Shown: positions 1 to 5,033 of the stretch, in pieces
Layout: each line of letters starts with the position of its first letter
Position numbering within the stretch: position 1 is the stretch's first letter
Assembly (NCBI GenBank): GCA_001805565.1
Contig: MHGM01000063.1
Location: 1-5,257 of the forward strand
Source of the DNA: Omnitrophica WOR_2 bacterium RIFCSPHIGHO2_01_FULL_52_10
Lineage (GTDB): Bacteria; Omnitrophota; Gorgyraeia; Zapsychrales; Zapsychraceae
Direction of reading: 5' to 3'
DNA: 5,257 nt
Translations under genes and position numbers: made by a program
Notes under the pieces: generated by a model
Told to the model about the DNA's origin: nothing
Database searches by the model: none
Seen by the model: the letters and a program-made list of their open reading frames with translations, nothing else

Positions 1-169
1 GTGCGACTGCGCTCTTCCCTAACATGCTTTTGGGGGAGGAGCTTGTCGGGGGACAGGTTGAAGGTTGGGGAGTTCAAAAAATCCACCGCCGAGGTTAAGG
101 CGGGGGTCGTTTCCATTGTGGCAATACTCAATAAACATGATGTCCTCGAGCCATTAAAAAGATCAAGCA
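1..169. other. Left edge, no supported gene
   Basis: I see no gene here that I can defend. Three reading frames are open for a while. One plus frame runs from a GTG at position 1 to a TAA at 181-183. One minus frame has an ATG at 138-136 and a stop at 21-19 (39 residues), with a GAGG five bases before it. Another minus frame has an ATG at 116-114 and stays open through position 1. None shows a recognisable domain, and they exclude each other. The minus frame open to the edge contains a plausible-looking stretch (FNLSPDKLLPQKHVREERSR), so the tail or head of a gene cut by the window cannot be excluded. A 5-bp inverted repeat (CCGCC 86-90, GGCGG 99-103) lies inside and looks like chance. Confidence 0.3.
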
Positions 170-368
170 ATGACCAAAATTAAAATTAGATGAGCATTAC
201 AGCCGGCTTCTTTCATCGGTAAAGGAGAGGATCCGTAAATCTCAATATGAAGCCCTGAAAGCTGTTAATAAAGAGTTGATCGGGCTTTATTTGGATGCTC
301 TAAGAAACAAGGGTGTTATAAAACGTGTCGGCCCTGATAAGGGTGGGCATTGGGAGGTTTCGCGCTAA
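170..368 (+). pseudogene. Chimeric relic: DUF1016/YhcG N-terminus joined to an AlbA_2/RecG-like C-terminal end
   Basis: The frame ending in TAA at 366-368 reads KLDEHYSRLLSSVKERIRKS, then a QYEALKAVNKELIGLY segment. This is the typical beginning of the DUF1016 N-terminal domain (YhcG family, PD-(D/E)XK nuclease-like proteins common in accessory islands). Family members normally continue as ELI.LYWDIG and run to several hundred residues. Here, after LIGLY (about position 290), the text switches to LDALRNKGVIKRVGPDKGGH and ends WEVSR. That ending is typical of the last residues of AlbA_2/RecG-like ATP-binding proteins (GxIxRxGxxKGGxW). The frame has no ATG of its own. The ATG at 170-172 reads into it only if one A is removed from the AAAA run at 176-179, giving MTKLKLDEHY and a 65-residue product. 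The likely origin is a deletion between two neighbouring accessory genes followed by a frameshift. Family assignments are from recall of motifs, not from a search. Confidence 0.7.
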
Positions 369-424
369 AATCTGGAAATTGCTCCCCAATCATACCATCC
401 CGTTTTAAATGTCCCAAACGAAGA

Positions 425-452
425 TTGACAGAACAACAGAACATGTTAATAT
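425..452 (+). promoter_or_regulatory. Strong sigma-70-type promoter with extended -10
   Basis: A perfect TTGACA (425-430) is followed after 16 bases by TAATAT (447-452), which is preceded by TG at 444-445 (the TGn extended -10 motif). Transcription would begin near 459, only about 15 bases before the ATG at 475 and just at the AGGAGGA ribosome binding site. The leader is therefore very short. Because the -35 box lies downstream of the ATG at 409, this promoter also argues against the longer N-terminus. No terminator is evident between the relic gene and this site. Confidence 0.65.
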
Positions 453-474
453 CCCAAGTAGGAGGAATTTTTTG

Positions 475-999
475 ATGCGCCTGAGGGTGTGGATCATTTT
501 GACGGGTTGGCTCTTGCTTGTTCCCGCCTCCGGATACGCCGGCGAAGCGGACGCGCTTTACGCCAAGGCGCTGCAGGCGGCCCGCGCCGGCCGTGTCGAT
601 TTCGCGTTCATGTATTACAACCAGATCGACCGCGAGTATCCCCATTCCCGCTACCGGGAGCAGGTCCTTTTCGCCAAGGGCGAATATTTTTATGAACTGC
701 CCGCCTACGCGCAGGCCAAGGAAATTTTCGAAAAAGTTCTCGATGAGTATCCCCAATCTCCAGGTAAATTATTCGTATTGTCTTACCTCTATAAGATTGC
801 CGAGGCGGAGGGCAAGACCGGCTTGGCGGAGAATTTCAAAAAAGAGATTTTGACATTCCGTCAGGTCGGGCTTGTTTTCAAGGAAGCCAAGGAATACAAA
901 TACTCTTCGCCGTTCTACCGCAACTTCCGGGCGGTATTTTATATCGATAAAGTGGAGTTTTACAGGGGGGGAGAGTTATTTGCTGCCGTTTCGCAATAG
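475..999 (+). CDS. Secreted TPR-repeat protein (periplasmic adaptor candidate)
   Basis: This gene encodes 174 residues. The start is the ATG at 475, nine bases after AGGAGG (460-465) and immediately before a clean signal peptide: basic MRLR, then a hydrophobic core (WIILTGWLLLVPA), then SGYA-G as a probable signal peptidase I site near residue 22. There is no lipobox cysteine, so it is not a BamD-type lipoprotein. The mature part is helical with two TPR-like units, about residues 26-58 (ALYAKALQAARAGRVDFAF, ending EYPHS) and 62-95 (AYAQAKEIFEKVLDEYPQS). A third helix pair follows at 99-127. The 'D/REYP.S' ends are the usual TPR repeat closing. The last ~45 residues are not TPR-like, are rich in Tyr/Phe and may be a small beta segment. 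TPR proteins of this kind bind partner proteins in the periplasm. The stop lies 20 bases inside the next gene, so it is probably translated together with the AsmA-like protein. The specific role is unknown. Confidence 0.85.
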   Translation: MRLRVWIILTGWLLLVPASGYAGEADALYAKALQAARAGRVDFAFMYYNQIDREYPHSRYREQVLFAKGEYFYELPAYAQAKEIFEKVLDEYPQSPGKLFVLSYLYKIAEAEGKTGLAENFKKEILTFRQVGLVFKEAKEYKYSSPFYRNFRAVFYIDKVEFYRGGELFAAVSQ

Positions 1000-3076
1000 G
1001 TTCTTGTCCTGGGCCGTTATTATTCTTGTTCTTTTTGCCCTCGTTGTTTCCATCGTTTTCAATATCCTGCTAGGTTTAAATAAAGCCAAGATCATCCATG
1101 CGGCCGATACGCTGATCAGCGACCGGCTTGATGTCGGATATATGGCGTATGTTTTCCCCAACATCGTTGTCATCAAAAATGCCGTGATTGTGCCCAGCGA
1201 TGACCTGGACCCCGCGCGGGTCGTAAAATTTCCTACCGTCACAGCGGAATTTTCTATCCTGGAATTCGTTTTGCATCAGAACGTGGCCGTCCAGAAGATC
1301 AAATTTCACAGTCCGTATATCCATCACGGGTATTTCAGTGATTTCTTAAAGAGAAACGGTAAACAGTTGCTGGATTTTTTGCTGCAGCTGCCCCGGGTCG
1401 ATTTCCGGGTTTCCGTCAAGGATACGTTATGGGACTTTACGGTCGGCGCCGGGAGTCCTGATTATGTTCAGTTGAACTTCGTGTTCTGGATGAAAAAAGA
1501 TGCTGTCTGGGTCCAAGGCGCGGCGCGCAAAGACAAGTACGTTTATGCCCCAAAACATAAAACGCGTTGGCCCCGCCAAGATCCCGCCGGAGTTCTGCGG
1601 GGCTGGCAGCGTCAGGCCGTCGGATTACCGCTGGAGTTCGACTTTCAAGGTATTTGGGCCGGAGAGGGATTATTTATTGATCAGCTGTCCCTTGCCCGCA
1701 AAAATATTTATTTGAAACTCTGGGGCGGCTTGTTTAAGGAAAAATTACAGCTCAACGGTTTTGCTTTCCTTAATACATATCCGCAGGAGGAATACCGAAT
1801 CGTTAAATCCGTGAAACAATCCGATCGCCTCCGGGAATATCTGCGCAAGATTCAAAAGTCTGTTCCGGCTGACCATTTTCAGGACAAGGATCTTTATCTC
1901 ATGGACATGGACTGCCTGGCCCGGATTTCCCTCCCGCGGGTTGATGTGGAGCGTCTGAATTTTAATTTTAACGATGTCCCGGTGACGCTCAAAGGGAGGT
2001 TGTTGCTTAACGATCTTTTTTCGGCAGAGCTGGACATTGGACTGGATCCCGCGCGGTCGAAGAATTTTGCCATGAAGAATCTCAACAAGATCCAGTGGCA
2101 CCTCGCTGGCGCCTCCGATGGAAAAGTTTTTACCAGCGATAACGATATCCACGTTTCATTCGACAAAGCGAAAAATCCGAATTTTGCCGTCGCGAAGATC
2201 GACAGCACTCTCAAAGGATTGCGGTTTTTGCTGGACCGGTACGCGCGTCCGTCGGTTCGTTTGAACCGGGCGGAGACGACGATCACAATTGGCGAGAATC
2301 TCCATAAATTATTTTTGGAGGATGCGGTCATCTCGTTGAACGCGCTGCAGAGCACTTTACGGCTTCTGGAGATCAAGTCGCCGTTTTGCGGCGGCAAGCT
2401 GGCAGGAAAGTTCTGGTTAACGACCGGCCCGCCGGTCCCGAAGATCGATGGGACGGTCGTATTAAATGACGTGGACGTCCGTCAGCTCGATGAACTATTT
2501 CTTGATTTTGCCAAGGCTGAAGGAAGGCTATTCGGCCGGGTCCATTTGACCAGCGTCCCGCGGCTGAACCTGGACGGGCAGTTTGACATGTACAACGGCC
2601 GGTTGAAGAATTTCGCGTTTTTTCAATGGCTGGCGGATACTTTTAATCTGCCGTCCTTGCAACAGGTTGATTTCAAGCAGGTGTCCTCGGGGTTCACGGC
2701 GGATCTGGACGCCTTGAAATTTAAAGGGATCCTGTTAAGTTCCGAAAATGTCAACATCAGCGGCGATTTTGCCATTGATAAAAATAGTCTTGTCACCAGC
2801 TATCTTTCATTGGCCTTTAGCAAGAAACTTTTGGACGAGTCCGCCAAATTCCGTCCGATCCTCAAGATTTTCGGTGAGGATATTCCGATGGTTGTTTTCG
2901 ATTTCCAGCTCGCCGGCCGGCAGGAGGCCCTGAATTTTCAATGGATGCCTTCACCGCACAAGGCCATGATCCAGGAAAAAATTCCCAACTTTGTTGAGCG
3001 GATCATTGAACGCAGGATCGATGAGATGATGACCCCGGCCGAACAACCGCCGGAGGCCGCACCACAAAAAGAGTAA
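980..3076 (+). CDS. AsmA-like protein, inner-membrane anchored
   Basis: This gene encodes 698 residues from a TTG start at 980, with GGGGAG (968-973) six bases upstream. The frame stays open back to an ATG at 872. The extra 36 residues would overlap the TPR gene out of frame, are Ser/Arg/Thr-rich and would bury the membrane helix, so I reject them. After MLPFRNRF comes one transmembrane helix (about residues 10-33). A long periplasmic region of repeated beta-strand-like segments follows (for example VERLNFNFNDVPVTLKGRLL). The C-terminal part, about residues 488-615, resembles the AsmA-like C-terminal domain: KIDGTVVLNDVDVRQLDELF, DGQFDMYNGRLKNFAFFQWL and NVNISGDFAIDKNSL. The tail is Pro/Glu-rich and probably disordered. 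AsmA relatives (AsmA, TamB, YhdP, YdbH) form hydrophobic grooves linked to phospholipid transport and outer-membrane assembly. It lacks the C-terminal TamB/DUF490 hallmarks that I would recognise, so I give no gene symbol. The assignment is by overall pattern. Confidence 0.8.
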   Translation: MLPFRNRFLSWAVIILVLFALVVSIVFNILLGLNKAKIIHAADTLISDRLDVGYMAYVFPNIVVIKNAVIVPSDDLDPARVVKFPTVTAEFSILEFVLHQNVAVQKIKFHSPYIHHGYFSDFLKRNGKQLLDFLLQLPRVDFRVSVKDTLWDFTVGAGSPDYVQLNFVFWMKKDAVWVQGAARKDKYVYAPKHKTRWPRQDPAGVLRGWQRQAVGLPLEFDFQGIWAGEGLFIDQLSLARKNIYLKLWGGLFKEKLQLNGFAFLNTYPQEEYRIVKSVKQSDRLREYLRKIQKSVPADHFQDKDLYLMDMDCLARISLPRVDVERLNFNFNDVPVTLKGRLLLNDLFSAELDIGLDPARSKNFAMKNLNKIQWHLAGASDGKVFTSDNDIHVSFDKAKNPNFAVAKIDSTLKGLRFLLDRYARPSVRLNRAETTITIGENLHKLFLEDAVISLNALQSTLRLLEIKSPFCGGKLAGKFWLTTGPPVPKIDGTVVLNDVDVRQLDELFLDFAKAEGRLFGRVHLTSVPRLNLDGQFDMYNGRLKNFAFFQWLADTFNLPSLQQVDFKQVSSGFTADLDALKFKGILLSSENVNISGDFAIDKNSLVTSYLSLAFSKKLLDESAKFRPILKIFGEDIPMVVFDFQLAGRQEALNFQWMPSPHKAMIQEKIPNFVERIIERRIDEMMTPAEQPPEAAPQKE

Positions 3077-3084
3077 TTTTATCG

Positions 3085-3113
3085 TTCAAAACTTTATGGG
3101 TTTGGGTTATACT
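3085..3113 (+). promoter_or_regulatory. Promoter candidate ahead of the beta-barrel gene
   Basis: TTCAAA (3085-3090, four of six consensus bases) is separated by exactly 17 bases from TATACT (3108-3113, five of six). Transcription would begin near 3120, about 55 bases before the GTG at 3176. It starts nine bases after the AsmA stop codon, and no terminator hairpin is visible between them. The downstream genes could therefore receive both read-through and their own transcription. Confidence 0.5.
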
Positions 3114-3175
3114 GGGAATATTCTTCTATGGTGTGAAGCGACGAGAGACGAGGATTGGGAAAAGGTGAATTCGCG

Positions 3176-3886
3176 GTGAAGCGTTTATTGGTAATCGTTT
3201 GGGGGCTGGGAATCAGTTGGTGGTTGGCGGCGCCGTGCGCGGCGGCCCCGGTTTACGGGACGCGGTTACCGGAGAAACGTCATCTGGTCGTCGGCGGCCA
3301 GACCCACGCGGTCCGCAATCGCGACCTGGAAGACGCCCGCGGTGAGATGAGCAGTCTGCAGCATTTTTTATTATTGTCCTTCGGGATCACGGACTGGCTG
3401 TCGCTGGATTTAAAAGGCGGCGCGGGGGATATTGAGCAGGATCCTCCCGGAGGGAGCCTGCCGGCCGACAACGGCAACAAAATCGAATATCCCGCTTTTG
3501 TCGGCGGCGGATACGGGTTTCGCGTGCGGCTGTATAACGATGAGCGGGTCAAGGCCGTGTTCGGATTCCAGCATATCAGCATCCATCCCTATTCAGTCTT
3601 CATCGGCAACACGAAAAATAAAGCGGTCCTGGATGACTGGCAGTTTTCGCTGCTAGGTTCTTACGACTTGAAATGGTTGACGCCCTACGCGGGCGCGAAA
3701 TGGTCACGGATGGATTACCTCCATTGGGAAGAGGACTTTCGCAAGCGCAAGCAATCGGATTTGGACAAAAGCGCCGGGCTTGTCGTCGGGATGGATATTC
3801 CCTTCGGCCGGCGCATGTGGCTCAACGCGGAAGGCCAGTTCCTGGACAGTCAAGCCGTGGCCGTTAGCGTGAATTATCAATTTTAG
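3176..3886 (+). CDS. Putative outer-membrane beta-barrel protein
   Basis: This gene encodes 236 residues from GTG at 3176, with AAGGTGA (3162-3168) seven bases before it. A TTG at 3155 in the same frame would add seven residues (MGKGEFA) and weaken the signal peptide. The chosen start gives KR, a hydrophobic core (LLVIVWGLGISWWLAA) and PCAAA as cleavage region. The Cys at residue 21 follows Pro, so it is not a lipobox. The mature protein alternates polar and hydrophobic residues with Gly and aromatic residues (FLLLSFGITDWLSLDLKGGA, AFVGGGYGFRVRLYN, LLGSYDLKWLTPYAGAKW). It ends VAVSVNYQF, with alternating hydrophobics and a terminal Phe as recognised by BamA. This is consistent with an 8- to 10-strand barrel. 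The substrate or function is unknown. A short Pro/Gly/Asp loop (about residues 86-104) may be surface-exposed. The next gene starts six bases after its stop. Confidence 0.75.
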   Translation: MKRLLVIVWGLGISWWLAAPCAAAPVYGTRLPEKRHLVVGGQTHAVRNRDLEDARGEMSSLQHFLLLSFGITDWLSLDLKGGAGDIEQDPPGGSLPADNGNKIEYPAFVGGGYGFRVRLYNDERVKAVFGFQHISIHPYSVFIGNTKNKAVLDDWQFSLLGSYDLKWLTPYAGAKWSRMDYLHWEEDFRKRKQSDLDKSAGLVVGMDIPFGRRMWLNAEGQFLDSQAVAVSVNYQF

Positions 3887-3892
3887 CGCACG

Positions 3893-4138
3893 ATGAAGCT
3901 CGAAAACGTAAAATCTTTGGAAGATCTGATCCTGTACGGCCACATCAGCGGGTTGATCACGATATTCCTGGGGATGGTTGTTATTGCTATGGACATCACT
4001 AACAGTGATTTTCGCCACATCCAGGTCGGGATATTCATTTGTGTTGTCGGATACGCCTTCGTCAAGATCGCCCAAAAGGGCGAAACCATCTTGCTTGGTG
4101 AAAGAAAAATTCAAGGTAACAGCGAAGACGAAACCTGA
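3893..4138 (+). CDS. Small membrane protein with two transmembrane helices
   Basis: This gene encodes 81 residues from ATG at 3893, six bases after the barrel gene's stop. There is no purine-rich ribosome binding site in the preceding bases (AATTATCAATTTTAGCGCACG), so it probably depends on ribosomes finishing the gene before it. Helix 1 is about residues 18-34 (ISGLITIFLGMVVIAMD). Helix 2 is about 45-60 (VGIFICVVGYAFVKIA). The loop between them is short and contains ITNSDFRH. The last ~20 residues are charged (GETILLGERKIQGNSEDET). By the positive-inside rule the lysine-rich end after helix 2 should be cytoplasmic, so both ends face the cytoplasm. I recognise no family. It could be an accessory subunit for its neighbours or an orphan. 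Longer open frames lie antisense to it, but they have no signal, domain or ribosome binding site. Confidence 0.65.
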   Translation: MKLENVKSLEDLILYGHISGLITIFLGMVVIAMDITNSDFRHIQVGIFICVVGYAFVKIAQKGETILLGERKIQGNSEDET

Positions 4139-4140
4139 CC

Positions 4141-4164
4141 CCGGCATTGCCGGAAAACCTTCCG
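4141..4164 (+). promoter_or_regulatory. Two overlapping, mutually exclusive hairpins at a translation start
   Basis: CCGGC (4141-4145) can pair with GCCGG (4149-4153) across a 3-base loop. CGGAA (4151-4155) can pair with TTCCG (4160-4164) across AACC. The two stems share bases 4151-4153, so only one can form. The second contains the only Shine-Dalgarno-like bases (GGAA) and abuts the ATG at 4165. The stems are short and the region is G+C-rich, so chance is a real possibility. Confidence 0.3.
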
Positions 4165-4830
4165 ATGCGAAAAGCAGTGCCTTTCTTTGTTTTCATTCTT
4201 TTGGTTTCAGGATGCGCTACGGCACCCGCCCGGCGTCCCCCCGGGCCGAAAGTCAGACTGCCCGGCACGGTTGTTTTCACTGAACAGGAACCCTCTGGCG
4301 GACTCGAAAATATCGGGAGCAAGGACATGCGGGAATATGTCCGCCGCCGGGGTGTTGTTTTTGCCAAAACGGATTTTCAGGGAGTCCTGCAGGCAACATA
4401 CGTGAGACTGCGCATTGCGGGGGAGGGAAAATATACGCACAGTTTTTATTTGGACATCGAGGGCAAGCCGGAAGAAAATTCATTATCCGGCAGCGGCAAG
4501 ATGGTCAAGCCCGGATATTTTTTTATTGAACTGCCGGCCGGGTCTTACCGGATCTCTTCGATAGCCATTCCCGTGGGTTCGACCCTGGCCGAGGAGGACA
4601 TCAGCATTTCTTTTGAGGTTCTGCCCAACGCGGTCGTGTACATGGGTACGCTCAAAGTCGTTGGTACCGGGGAGAGGGTCAAGCTTGGCGGTGTTCCGGT
4701 GATCAAGCCGGGATTCGATTATGAAACAGCGGTCTTCGATGAGCGCCGGGAAGGGATCTACGCGTTTCATAAACGTTATCCCGATATTCCCGTTGAAATC
4801 GAGACGCGGCTGATGCGCGTGAACCGGTGA
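4165..4830 (+). CDS. Lipoprotein of unknown function
   Basis: This gene encodes 221 residues from ATG at 4165. A TTG at 4147 in frame would only add MPENLP and has no ribosome binding site. The N-terminus is MRKAVPFFVFILLVSGC, with lipobox V-S-G-C and the lipidated Cys at residue 17. Ala at the next position, by the E. coli sorting rule, favours the outer membrane. A Pro/Arg-rich linker (about residues 18-35) leads into a mainly beta domain. Two segments stand out: PGYFFIELPAGSYRISSIAI (about 116-135) and VVYMGTLKVVG (about 157-167). Such 'G.F.lp.GsY' and 'vvY.G.l' patterns occur in small lipoproteins with DUF2846-like or carboxypeptidase-regulatory-like beta folds. That is only a fold-level resemblance. 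The gene follows the 81-residue membrane protein by 26 bases and is probably part of the same transcript. Confidence 0.75.
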   Translation: MRKAVPFFVFILLVSGCATAPARRPPGPKVRLPGTVVFTEQEPSGGLENIGSKDMREYVRRRGVVFAKTDFQGVLQATYVRLRIAGEGKYTHSFYLDIEGKPEENSLSGSGKMVKPGYFFIELPAGSYRISSIAIPVGSTLAEEDISISFEVLPNAVVYMGTLKVVGTGERVKLGGVPVIKPGFDYETAVFDERREGIYAFHKRYPDIPVEIETRLMRVNR

Positions 4831-4855
4831 TATAAAAAATATAAAAAAGGAATAG

Positions 4856-4870
4856 GAAGCCGGAGGCTTC
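4856..4870. repeat. Perfect 6-bp inverted repeat, possible weak terminator
   Basis: GAAGCC (4856-4861) and GGCTTC (4865-4870) are separated by GGA. The repeat lies 25 bases after the lipoprotein stop codon. It is not followed by a T-run on the plus strand, so it is not a standard intrinsic terminator for the upstream gene. On the minus strand it is followed, after seven bases, by a T-rich tract (the A-rich 4833-4848). It might therefore serve the opposite direction, but no gene is seen there. Confidence 0.35.
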
Positions 4871-4887
4871 ATGATACAATGCTGGTG

Positions 4888-4915
4888 TTGATTATTCATA
4901 TTTAGAATTTATTCT
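4888..4915 (+). promoter_or_regulatory. Weak promoter candidate for the last lipoprotein gene
   Basis: TTGATT (4888-4893) and TATTCT (4910-4915), each four of six consensus bases, are 16 bases apart in an A/T-rich gap. If real, the transcript would start near 4922 and have a leader of about 110 bases. That leader would contain the A/T-rich block (4936-4965) and the 13-bp hairpin at 4984-5014. Confidence 0.3.
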
Positions 4916-4983
4916 TTTGTGGGAAATTCTGTCGGTCAAAATTTTAAAATATTAAAAGATTAAAAGGCCGCCTGCGGCGAGCC

Positions 4984-5014
4984 TCCTCATTTCCTTCTAA
5001 AAAGGAAATGAGGA
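4984..5014. repeat. Perfect 13-bp hairpin in the leader of the coiled-coil lipoprotein gene
   Basis: TCCTCATTTCCTT (4984-4996) and AAGGAAATGAGGA (5002-5014) pair without mismatch across a 5-base loop (CTAAA). The hairpin ends nine bases before the ribosome binding site of the next gene. No T-run follows on either strand, so it is not an ordinary intrinsic terminator. CCTCC at 4982-4986 is complementary to the GGAGG at 5023-5027, and CCTTC at 4993-4997 to GAAGG at 5027-5031. Pairing of the 5' arm with the ribosome binding site is therefore an alternative to the hairpin. A smaller G+C-rich stem (GCCG 4967-4970, CGGC 4975-4978) precedes it. It could be a leader control element, an mRNA stabiliser or a copy of a dispersed repeat. 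Confidence 0.55.
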
Positions 5015-5033
5015 AAATGACGGGAGGAAGGCA

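Noticed and set aside
86..103. CCGCC/GGCGG inverted repeat at the left edge
   Set aside because: A 5-bp stem with an 8-base loop and no T-run is not distinguishable from chance.
409..474. Longer N-terminus of the TPR protein from the ATG at 409
   Set aside because: It would place a hydrophilic 22-residue extension before the signal peptide, has no ribosome binding site, and starts upstream of the -35 box of the promoter at 425-452. The ATG at 475 has AGGAGG at ideal spacing.
316..756. 146-residue open frame on the minus strand
   Set aside because: It runs antisense to the TPR gene and the relic, has no recognisable domain, and its plus-strand counterpart has a signal peptide, TPR units and a strong ribosome binding site.
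872..979. Longer N-terminus of the AsmA-like protein from the ATG at 872
   Set aside because: The added 36 residues are an out-of-frame reading of the TPR gene, rich in Ser/Arg/Thr, and would separate the start from the membrane helix. The TTG at 980 has a suitable ribosome binding site.
1745..2397. Two long minus-strand open frames inside the AsmA-like gene
   Set aside because: Both lie wholly within a well-supported gene and look like codon-usage shadows without domains or ribosome binding sites.
3704..4147. 147-residue minus-strand open frame across the barrel end and the small membrane protein
   Set aside because: It has no export signal or domain, and it opposes two plus-strand genes with clear membrane or barrel features.
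4911..4939. Minus-strand promoter (TTGACC, 17 bases, AAGAAT)
   Set aside because: The boxes are acceptable, but the -10 is weak and it would only transcribe antisense to the lipoprotein gene. A/T-rich DNA gives such matches often.
4938..4950. A/T palindromes (AAAATTTT, ATTTTAAAAT)
   Set aside because: Low-complexity A/T sequence. Such palindromes are expected by chance and are too short to claim an operator.
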